Positions 1-4,999 of a stretch of DNA of 6,560 bases are shown here, one piece after another (the first letter of the stretch is position 1; each line of letters opens with the position of its first letter). Source of the stretch: Cyanobacteria bacterium UBA11370 (GTDB lineage Bacteria > Cyanobacteriota > Cyanobacteriia > Cyanobacteriales > Coleofasciculaceae). The DNA lies in assembly GCA_003486645.1 (NCBI GenBank), contig DNGI01000385.1, positions 754 through 7,313 of the forward strand. Direction: 5' to 3'. A model generated the notes under the pieces. The model worked only from the letters and a program-made list of their open reading frames with translations, had not been told where the DNA came from and made no database searches. Position numbers and translations under genes: made by a program.

Positions 1-2825
1 TGATAGTCAGGTTTAATTTCAATAGCTTTATCGTAGGAAGCGATCGCCTCTTCTATTCTGCCTAAATTATCTAGGGCATTACCCCGATTGTTCCAGGCGT
101 AGTGGAAGTCAGGTTTGATTTCTATGGCTTTGTCACAGGAAGCGATCGCCTCTTCTATTCTGCCTAAATTCAATAGGTCAAGACCCCTGTTGTTCCAGGC
201 TTCGTGATAGTCAGGTTTAATTTCAATGGCTTTGTCGTAGGAAGCGATCGCCTCTTCTATTCTGCCTAAATTATTGAGGGCAACACCCCGGTTGTACCAG
301 GCGTAGTGGAAGTCAGGTTTGATTTCTATGGCTTTGTCACAGGAAGTGAGCGCTTCTTCAAAGGAGCCTAAATTATTGAGGGCATTACCGCGATTGTTCC
401 AGGCATTTTCGTAGTCAGGTTTGATTTCTATGGCTTTGTCGTAGCAAGCGAGCGCCTCCTCATATCTGCCTAAATTATTGAGAACAAGACCCCGATTATC
501 CCAGGCGTAGTGGAAGTCAGGTTTGATTTCTATGGCTTTGTCGTAGCAAGCAAGCGCCTCTTCATACCTGCCTAAATTATTGAAGAGGGTATTACCCCGA
601 TTGTTCCAGGCATTGTCGTAGTCAGGTTTGATTTCTATGGCTTTGTCGTAGCAAGCGAGCGCCTCCTCATACCTGCCTAAATTATTGAGAACAAGACCCC
701 GATTATCCCAGGCGTAGTGGTAGTCAGGTTTGATTTCTATGGCTTTGTCGTAGCAAGCGAGCGCCTCTTCAAAGGAGCCTAAATTAAATAGGGCATTACC
801 CCGATTGTTCCAGGCATCGTAGTAGTCAGGTTTGATTTGTAGGGCTTTGTCGCAACTGGCTATTGCTTCTTCATAACGCCTTAACTCATACCAGAAAGAT
901 GCCAGATTCAACGAAAACAAATCACTACTAAACTCAGAATCTTCTGGCGTGACAATCAGTTCAGCTTGCGCGGCAGCTTGTCGCACCCAATCAACTCGCT
1001 GGCTTTCCGAACAGCGTTTAGATTTATACAAAAGTGCCGCAAATTTCGCTAACCCATCTAACCAATTAATCTGATTAAAGCAAGTTGTTAACGCTACCTC
1101 TATTTGCGATTTAGAAAACCCGGACGTTTTCAGAAACTCCCAGTTAATCGGATCTTCTTGTAATATTTCCCAACCAAACTCAACCGTAGGTTTAATCTTC
1201 TCAATAAACTCCCATGCCGCCTGATTCAAGAGATACTTATCTGCTAAATCTGCCTCAGCTAGAATTGCCTGAACCGGAACCTTCACCACCTCATCTTGCC
1301 GGAAATAACGCGAGGCAAAAAGATGGGAGATTAACAGACGTTGATAATCCTTGCGTCTGGCAAATACTGAATGATAGAGAAACTCAGCCATCCAACAACA
1401 CCAATCCTCATTATTATATTGCTGTGGCGGGGGACTATCCGGAGGCACTTCTCGATCTGCCTGTTGCTTAAAATAATCCGCTAACAATCCATGAACTTGA
1501 TAAAATTGCTCCCTATCGTCCTGCCAAAGCGACAAGCGAAACACATCCCGCGCCACATCATCGAGGCGATAACGATGTTGAGCAAATTCTACAAACTCCC
1601 GTTGTTTTAACCACTCAAAGCAGTTGTGATTTCCATCCGCAACCGTATCAAAATCTAAGCCTTGATTTTGCATCACATGGCGAATTAACCCTTTATCAAA
1701 CCAGCGACAGCAAGCCGCCAATTGTAACACTAGCTTCTGAGTCGGATTCAGCCCTTGCAGCAGCCGATCCACAATCGCTTGATTACCAATAGAAAAGTCT
1801 ATTTCTCGACCTGCTAATTTTTCTCGCCGCAGCCAGTCGAGATAATAGGGTAAACCCTTGGTAGCTTGATAAATATCCTCCACTTCATCCCCAGGAATGC
1901 CGATGGGTTGGAGATAAGCGGCTGTCTGTTCTCGATCAAAGCGTTCCAAAGATTGCTGATAAATTAAATGAGTATCCTGAGATAATTTCAGCCAGTATTC
2001 CGTCTTGAGTAAATTAAAACGTCCTGCAATTACAACCCGGACTTGGCGCGATTTTAACGCCGGATTTGCTAACAAATAGTGACACAACCAGAAATCAATA
2101 TCTGAAGGCGCTTTCTCATAAGTATCCAGCATTAAAATAACTGGGCGCTTTTCCCCTTTCTGAGTCACACCCTGAACAAATGCCTGCGTTAATTTCGGTA
2201 ACGGATCTAGCATCAGTTCCTGTAATTCTTTTTTCTGTTTAGTTGCCTGATGCTGTTGTAGAAGTTGTTGGATGCGATCCTTCTCCGATAAAATCATTGC
2301 TGCCGCATCGACGGATAATTCAGTTGCTTTACCCAAGGTTGCTGCTGCTAGCCCAGGCATTACCACCTGTCCAACTGTACTAACACCAGTATTGAGTAGC
2401 TGTTTTACAAGTTTCACTTGCTCTGAATCAACGGATTTTTTCCCGTCAACAGATTGAGTTTCTAGCTGGTGAGATGTTTCCTGATATTTATCATAGAGTG
2501 ACGTAAATGAGTCAACTTTAGGTAACAATTCTCTGACATCCCGTTTTAGAAGATTGGGAGGCTTGGGTAAGTGCTTGTAAAATTCTGCCATCAGTTTCAG
2601 GGGCGTTTCAATCCCCATCGTGTAGCCAAAGGAAACCTTAGCAAAATCAGCCTGATCCTTGTGTAATTCTTGTAATTTATTGAGTAGCGTAGATTTGCCC
2701 ACGCCGCCAATCCCCCAAACTTGAAAGAGTATAGGAGAGGAACTCGGCTGATTTAGGGAGTTAGCAAATTCTGCCAGAAAGCTTTCTGCTTGTTGACGGG
2801 AAATATAGATCGGTGGATGAGTCAT
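1..2825 (-). CDS. STAND-family NTPase with winged helix and C-terminal TPR array (NLR-like), C-terminus beyond the window
   Basis: I translated the minus strand from ATG 2825-2823 codon by codon for most of its length and found no stop before the window edge, giving at least 941 residues. An in-frame stop at 2843-2841 makes this the earliest ATG. Seen: Walker A GIGGVGKST (residues 38-46), a small-residue-rich insert (about 142-181), Walker B VILMLD with D234, a VVIAGR strand (264-269, sensor-like), GLPYYLDW (324-331, matching the GLP motif of NB-ARC/STAND proteins), a likely winged helix (about 355-440), an alpha-helical linker (441-640), then TPRs from about 642 to the edge. This is the architecture of signal-transduction ATPases that oligomerise when the C-terminal repeats sense a ligand. 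No effector domain precedes the P-loop, so one may lie past the left edge or the protein may work through partners. No Shine-Dalgarno is visible. A defence role is inference; regulation or scaffolding is also possible. Confidence 0.9.
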   Translation of the reverse strand, partial: MTHPPIYISRQQAESFLAEFANSLNQPSSSPILFQVWGIGGVGKSTLLNKLQELHKDQADFAKVSFGYTMGIETPLKLMAEFYKHLPKPPNLLKRDVRELLPKVDSFTSLYDKYQETSHQLETQSVDGKKSVDSEQVKLVKQLLNTGVSTVGQVVMPGLAAATLGKATELSVDAAAMILSEKDRIQQLLQQHQATKQKKELQELMLDPLPKLTQAFVQGVTQKGEKRPVILMLDTYEKAPSDIDFWLCHYLLANPALKSRQVRVVIAGRFNLLKTEYWLKLSQDTHLIYQQSLERFDREQTAAYLQPIGIPGDEVEDIYQATKGLPYYLDWLRREKLAGREIDFSIGNQAIVDRLLQGLNPTQKLVLQLAACCRWFDKGLIRHVMQNQGLDFDTVADGNHNCFEWLKQREFVEFAQHRYRLDDVARDVFRLSLWQDDREQFYQVHGLLADYFKQQADREVPPDSPPPQQYNNEDWCCWMAEFLYHSVFARRKDYQRLLISHLFASRYFRQDEVVKVPVQAILAEADLADKYLLNQAAWEFIEKIKPTVEFGWEILQEDPINWEFLKTSGFSKSQIEVALTTCFNQINWLDGLAKFAALLYKSKRCSESQRVDWVRQAAAQAELIVTPEDSEFSSDLFSLNLASFWYELRRYEEAIASCDKALQIKPDYYDAWNNRGNALFNLGSFEEALACYDKAIEIKPDYHYAWDNRGLVLNNLGRYEEALACYDKAIEIKPDYDNAWNNRGNTLFNNLGRYEEALACYDKAIEIKPDFHYAWDNRGLVLNNLGRYEEALACYDKAIEIKPDYENAWNNRGNALNNLGSFEEALTSCDKAIEIKPDFHYAWYNRGVALNNLGRIEEAIASYDKAIEIKPDYHEAWNNRGLDLLNLGRIEEAIASCDKAIEIKPDFHYAWNNRGNALDNLGRIEEAIASYDKAIEIKPDY
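6..824 (-). repeat. Tandem TPR-coding repeat, eight units of 102-105 bp
   Basis: The landmark gtcaggttt recurs at 6, 108, 210, 312, 414, 516, 621, 723 and 825, so seven units are 102 bp and one is 105 bp. Each encodes a 34-residue TPR of the form AWNNRGNALxNLGxxEEA followed by xxxYDKAIEIKPDY; the 105-bp unit has one extra residue (GNTLFNNLG). Units alternate: every second one starts HYAW (units 2, 4, 6 and 8 counted from the N-terminal side), while the others start YDAW, DNAW, ENAW or HEAW. Units 621-722 and 414-515 differ at only two bases. A degenerate TPR precedes the array (residues 642-668), and the array continues past the left edge. Confidence 0.95.
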
Positions 2826-2950
2826 AGGGGGCGGGATATCTTAAGTAAGCTTGCCAAAACCATCACACTATTCCCCAAATTTTAGCTTGAGAGCAAGGGG
2901 GCAGGAAACTCCAATTGACGAAAAAATTAATGATGCAATAGTTCTAAGGA

Positions 2951-2979
2951 TTCAAATTACCCTATTATAGGGATAAAAT
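2951..2979 (+). promoter_or_regulatory. Candidate promoter of the DUF433 antitoxin gene
   Basis: TTCAAA (2951-2956, four of six matches to TTGACA) is followed after 17 bp by TAAAAT (2974-2979, five of six matches to TATAAT). Transcription would start shortly before the ATG at 3011. The spacer holds a perfect palindrome, as expected for an autorepressed antitoxin promoter. The call rests on consensus matching by eye only. Confidence 0.4.
2960..2972. promoter_or_regulatory. Candidate operator, palindrome CCCTAT-T-ATAGGG
   Basis: A perfect 6+1+6 inverted repeat lies between the putative -35 and -10 boxes. A dyad there suits binding of a dimeric repressor, and the antitoxin encoded just downstream is the natural candidate because antitoxins commonly repress their own operons. 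A second GGGTA at 2980-2984 pairs with TACCC at 2958-2962, so an alternative longer hairpin is possible. Confidence 0.4.
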
Positions 2980-3010
2980 GGGTAAACATTAAGAACAATT
3001 CGGTAGGAAA

Positions 3011-3427
3011 ATGCTAACTAACACTGAGTATAAGTATGTTCAGTTAAATGAGAGAGGCGCACCTATTATTGCCGGAACCACAATGAAGGTAATTGAGTTA
3101 GTGATGGCTCAAATAGCCTATGGTTGGAGTGCTGATGAATTACAATTTCAGCATCCTTATTTAAGGATGAGTCAAATTTACTCAGCATTGGCTTATTATT
3201 GGGATCATAAAGAGGAAATTGATGCGGAAATAGAGGAAAGTTTGCAGTGGGCAAAACAGGCAAAAAAGGAAGTAGGAGTATCTCCTGTCAAACTACGTCA
3301 ATTGATCGAGCAATTGGAAACAATTGCAGATATCCAACAAGGCTTTAAAGAACTCAACGCTGGACAAACTCGCCCCCTTAATCAATTCGTGCAGGAAATG
3401 CAGCAAAAGTATGGCACTTCAAGTTGA
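3011..3427 (+). CDS. DUF433-domain antitoxin with an extra antitoxin-like C-terminal tail
   Basis: 138 residues. Residues 8-75 match the DUF433 pattern (VQLNERGAPIIAGTTMKV, then GWSADEL, HPYL, QIYSALAYYWDHKEEID), a small helix-turn-helix family usually annotated as antitoxin. Residues 76-89 are charged and helical. Residues 91-138 (SPVKLRQL start, then IADIQQGFKELNAGQTRPL, NQFVQEM, KYG) resemble the toxin-binding tail of RelB/ParD-type antitoxins, where a helix, a G-x-x-x-P turn and a final helix clamp the toxin. The start has only a weak AGGA (3005-3008). The gene's end overlaps by 17 bases the start of a stub whose first residues look like a RelE/ParE-type toxin, and no intact toxin follows. 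It is therefore probably an orphan antitoxin or repressor. The domain call is from memory of the family pattern. Confidence 0.8.
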   Translation: MLTNTEYKYVQLNERGAPIIAGTTMKVIELVMAQIAYGWSADELQFQHPYLRMSQIYSALAYYWDHKEEIDAEIEESLQWAKQAKKEVGVSPVKLRQLIEQLETIADIQQGFKELNAGQTRPLNQFVQEMQQKYGTSS

Positions 3428-3452
3428 AATTACTTCCATTAATGACATTTAA
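3411..3452 (+). pseudogene. Remnant 5' end of a RelE/ParE-type toxin gene
   Basis: An ATG inside the last codons of the antitoxin gene, in another frame, opens a 13-codon frame MALQVEITSINDI ending at TAA 3450-3452. A toxin start overlapping its antitoxin's end is the standard layout of type II pairs, and MALQVEITS resembles the beginnings of cyanobacterial RelE/ParE-family toxins as I remember them. Everything after about residue 9 is missing, and cutA begins immediately, so I read this as a deletion remnant. It could also be a chance frame or a functional leader for cutA. Confidence 0.45.
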
Positions 3453-3764
3453 ATGAAACTCTACTACGTCACCCTCAATACCGCCCAAGAAGCCCAACAA
3501 ATTAGCCGCGCCTTACTCGAACAAAAACTCGCCCTCTGTACAAATTGGTTCCCAATTACGTGCGCCTACTCCTGGGAAGGAAAAATTATTGAAGAAGCCG
3601 AAACCGTACTAATTATTAAAACCCAATCTGGCTATAGAGACGAGATCGAAAACGTCATTCGTCAACACATTACTTATACCAATTTCATTGCCGAACTTTC
3701 GCCAGAATCCGTCAACGAAAACTTTCTCAAATGGCTCAATACAGACATACCTTCTAAAAACTAG
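3453..3764 (+). CDS. cutA: CutA-like protein (divalent-ion tolerance family), divergent
   Basis: 103 residues, close to the usual length of about 100-110. The order of conserved elements is that of CutA1: MKLYYVTLNT strand, EAQQISRALLEQKLALCTN (family LAACVN), YSWEGKIIEEAETVLIIKT (residues 39-57, the most diagnostic block), then a helix and FLKWL near the end. CutA proteins are very stable cytoplasmic trimers linked to metal tolerance, but their exact role is unclear. The family HPYE-PEI block is replaced by QHITYTNFIAEL (71-82), so metal binding may differ. The ATG directly follows the stop of the 13-codon stub and has no Shine-Dalgarno, which suggests coupled translation. Its stop codon lies inside the palindrome at 3762-3796. 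Confidence 0.85.
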   Translation: MKLYYVTLNTAQEAQQISRALLEQKLALCTNWFPITCAYSWEGKIIEEAETVLIIKTQSGYRDEIENVIRQHITYTNFIAELSPESVNENFLKWLNTDIPSKN

Positions 3765-3796
3765 ATCCCCGACTTCTTTAAGAAGTCGGGGATCTA
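3756..3796 (-). terminator. Rho-independent terminator for the minus-strand membrane-protein gene
   Basis: Read on the minus strand, the 17-bp stem formed by 3796-3762 is followed after one G by TTTTT (3760-3756), the classical stem plus T-tract. The gene ending at 3829 feeds into it. On the plus strand the stem is followed by AAGCACC without a T-run, so it should terminate cutA transcripts less well. The stem may still protect that mRNA's 3' end. Confidence 0.65.
3762..3796. repeat. Perfect 35-bp palindrome, probable dispersed cyanobacterial repeat
   Basis: TAGATCCCCGACTTCTT, one central T, then the exact reverse complement: 17-bp arms with no mismatch. I recall near-identical GATCCCCGACTTCTT palindromes as common dispersed elements in cyanobacterial intergenic regions; this is memory, not a search. 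The first three bases are the cutA stop codon TAG. The perfect arms suggest recent insertion or selection for hairpin formation. Confidence 0.85.
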
Positions 3797-3828
3797 AGCA
3801 CCTACCATCTCGAAACGTAAAAAAAGAA

Positions 3829-4194
3829 CTAAGATGACAAATTCATCCCACGCCGAGCCACAATAAAAAACAATGTTCTGAGTAAACGAGTCATACTTTG
3901 GGGATAATTAACAGCCCAGAAATTAATCGCCAAACAGGTACTCGCCAACCACAATAAGATAAATGTAGGAGCCATAACTACCCCAATCATCCACCAAATC
4001 AAGACATGGAGTACCATCACCCCAGCAGGAATACAAGCCAGCCAAGCCGCTTGTTTTACCTGATGCTGAGGGCGTTGTAGCCCCGTCAAAATCATCGTGT
4101 GTAACGTGAAAAGCAAGTTAGCCGGAACCAAAACCGCACAGATGGCGACACAGTTGGTACAGGAAAACTCAACGAGAGGATTGAAATCAAACAT
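3829..4194 (-). CDS. Small three-helix membrane protein of unknown function
   Basis: 121 residues. Three hydrophobic segments are visible: about 15-38, about 49-73 (WLACIPAGVMVLHVLIWWMI) and 75-97 (PTFILLWLASTCLAINFWAV). A basic loop (RPQHQVKQ, 41-48) joins the first two, and a basic C-terminus (RLLRTLFFIVARRG) follows. By the positive-inside rule both the loop and the tail would favour the cytoplasmic side, so topology is ambiguous with three helices unless 103-113 also inserts. Cysteines cluster near the N-terminus (C12, C15, C19), with others at C54 and C87. I do not recognise a named family. It feels like a conserved cyanobacterial hypothetical, but I cannot confirm that. No Shine-Dalgarno precedes the ATG. 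It is convergent with cutA and shares the palindrome terminator. Confidence 0.7.
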   Translation of the reverse strand: MFDFNPLVEFSCTNCVAICAVLVPANLLFTLHTMILTGLQRPQHQVKQAAWLACIPAGVMVLHVLIWWMIGVVMAPTFILLWLASTCLAINFWAVNYPQSMTRLLRTLFFIVARRGMNLSS

Positions 4195-4340
4195 TTGAGG
4201 ATATGAATAAGTACTTTTGCCAGTGTACCGCGATGACCCAGATCCGCGCAGGCGATCGCTCTCAGTACTTAGACATAAATTTGATGATTGGTATTCATAG
4301 TATTGACTATTAACTTTAAATTTCTACTACTCCTTACCTG
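4195..4340. other. Intergenic region upstream of the membrane-protein gene
   Basis: 146 bp separating two minus-strand genes. It holds one HIP1 octamer, a palindromic AAGTACTT (4209-4216) close to the membrane-protein start, and a weak stem ATAGT-ATTG-ACTAT (4297-4310) without a T-run, so no clear terminator for the mazF-like gene. TACACT (minus strand of 4222-4227) could be a -10 box for the membrane protein, but I see no -35 partner. Confidence 0.4.
4252..4259. repeat. HIP1 palindrome GCGATCGC
   Basis: The octamer abundant in many cyanobacterial genomes. It is the only intergenic copy here. The other six lie in coding sequence: three in the TPR array (40, 142, 244) and three in purB (5641, 5733, 5794). 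Confidence 0.9.
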
Positions 4341-4700
4341 TCACAGATCAAAACCTAGCACAATATCCAACGCATCCCGGATAGATTGCCAGTAAAATAT
4401 TTCAATCACACCTAATTTATCACCAATTCGTTCATGGGCGACAGCGCGGATTTGTCCTACATCAATATAACGATCTCGATCCAAACCGTTTTCTGGTGTT
4501 GCTTTTACATTCACAACATAGGGCGCTTCTTTGTTTCCTGGTAGTATTGGTATCACAACTGTTAACAAACTAAAGTGGTTCCCTTGATCATTTTGAACAA
4601 TTAGGCAAGGTCGAGTTTTCTTGGTTTCTACACCTTTTGTTGAATCTAAATTTACCCAGCAAATATCGCCGCGACGGTAAGATAATATCCCCTTGGGCAT
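4341..4700 (-). CDS. mazF: MazF/PemK-type endoribonuclease toxin
   Basis: 119 residues, a normal MazF length. The family blocks appear in order: RRGDICWVNLD (9-19), G-x-E then KKTRPCLIVQND (27-38), a strand TVVIPILPG (47-55), GLDRDRYIDVGQIRAV (72-87) and ERIGDKLG (90-97). MazF toxins are sequence-specific mRNA interferases that stop translation, held inactive by the partner antitoxin. R30 matches the catalytic Arg of Bacillus EndoA. By my hand alignment the position of its catalytic Thr48 is L53 here, although I recall this PILPG variant in other cyanobacterial homologues. AGGAGG (minus strand of 4720-4715) precedes the ATG by 14 bases, a long spacing that may keep toxin yield below antitoxin. 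It follows the antitoxin gene by 18 bases in one operon. Confidence 0.88.
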   Translation of the reverse strand: MPKGILSYRRGDICWVNLDSTKGVETKKTRPCLIVQNDQGNHFSLLTVVIPILPGNKEAPYVVNVKATPENGLDRDRYIDVGQIRAVAHERIGDKLGVIEIFYWQSIRDALDIVLGFDL

Positions 4701-4714
4701 TTCAGTTTTTTCCG

Positions 4715-4720
4715 CCTCCT
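4715..4720 (-). promoter_or_regulatory. Shine-Dalgarno of the mazF-like gene
   Basis: AGGAGG on the minus strand overlaps the antitoxin's TAG stop codon (4721-4719) and lies 14 bases before the toxin ATG. The sequence is strong but the spacing is longer than the usual 5-9 bases. The overlap suggests that antitoxin termination and toxin initiation are coupled. Confidence 0.6.
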
Positions 4721-4976
4721 ATAACACATCAATTCCATCGCCACTAACGCTGTCCCAGGCTAATACTTCCTCTTGATAGGCGCTATCTTCAGCATCACGT
4801 TGATAGGCTGCTGCTAATTCCTGTTGCAATAATTCCTGACGGTATTTGGACAAGATTGCATTGATAAAACTACTACGATTTGGCTTAATTTTTAAAGTTG
4901 CTGCTTGGCGATGAGCAAAGGTATCAATAAAGTCAAGAACTTGATCGTCTAGAGTAATAGTTACCTTTGTAGCCAT
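4719..4976 (-). CDS. mazE: Ribbon-helix-helix antitoxin paired with the MazF-like toxin
   Basis: 85 residues. The N-terminus ATKVTITLDDQVLDFID is a ribbon-helix-helix start (beta strand, then helix), followed by NRSSFINAILSKYRQELLQ (33-51) as the second helix. Such proteins dimerise and bind operator DNA. The C-terminal part (52-85) is acidic and probably flexible, with EDSAYQEEVLAWDSVSGDGIDVL-like composition expected of a toxin-binding tail. It is the first gene of the two-gene operon. AGGAGG (4989-4984 on the minus strand) sits seven bases before the ATG, much better spaced than the toxin's site, which favours antitoxin excess. It probably represses its own promoter. The symbol is by function: the fold is MazE-partner of the RHH/CopG kind rather than the E. 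coli MazE fold. Confidence 0.85.
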   Translation of the reverse strand: MATKVTITLDDQVLDFIDTFAHRQAATLKIKPNRSSFINAILSKYRQELLQQELAAAYQRDAEDSAYQEEVLAWDSVSGDGIDVL

Positions 4977-4983
4977 AATTCTT

Positions 4984-4989
4984 CCTCCT
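4984..4989 (-). promoter_or_regulatory. Shine-Dalgarno of the antitoxin gene
   Basis: AGGAGG on the minus strand, with seven bases to the ATG at 4976, is close to ideal and confirms the chosen start. Confidence 0.8.
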
Positions 4990-4999
4990 TACTCTTTTG

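Larger units (their letters stand above)
2826..3010. other. Divergent intergenic region between the STAND gene and the DUF433 antitoxin gene
   Basis: This 185-bp AT-rich stretch separates two genes pointing away from each other, so it should carry both promoters. The plus-strand side has a plausible sigma-70-like promoter with a palindrome in its spacer (separate entries). For the minus-strand gene a TAAAAT hexamer (minus strand of 2879-2884) could be a -10 box, but no good -35 box lies at the right distance. I found no coding frame here. Confidence 0.6.

Noticed and set aside
1..830. Regular about 102-bp repeats that could suggest a CRISPR-like or intergenic satellite array
   Set aside because: The period is a multiple of three, the minus strand is open throughout, and each unit translates to a canonical TPR.
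1214..1471. Plus-strand open frame of 85 codons
   Set aside because: It lies antisense to the continuous STAND coding frame, has no family resemblance and is proline-rich in a way typical of antisense frames.
2272..2457. Plus-strand open frame of 61 codons
   Set aside because: It is antisense to the insert region of the STAND protein, with low-complexity Ser/Thr composition and no Shine-Dalgarno.
3066..3263. Minus-strand open frame inside the DUF433 gene
   Set aside because: It is a shadow of a well-supported gene and matches nothing.
3274..3286. AGGAG-TAT-CTCCT dyad at the join of the two antitoxin modules, possibly an old ribosome site left by gene fusion
   Set aside because: It is only five bases per arm inside a coding region, with no start codon after it. 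It is compatible with chance.
4297..4310. ATAGT-ATTG-ACTAT stem as terminator of the mazF-like gene
   Set aside because: Five AT-rich pairs and no T-run on the minus strand are too weak.
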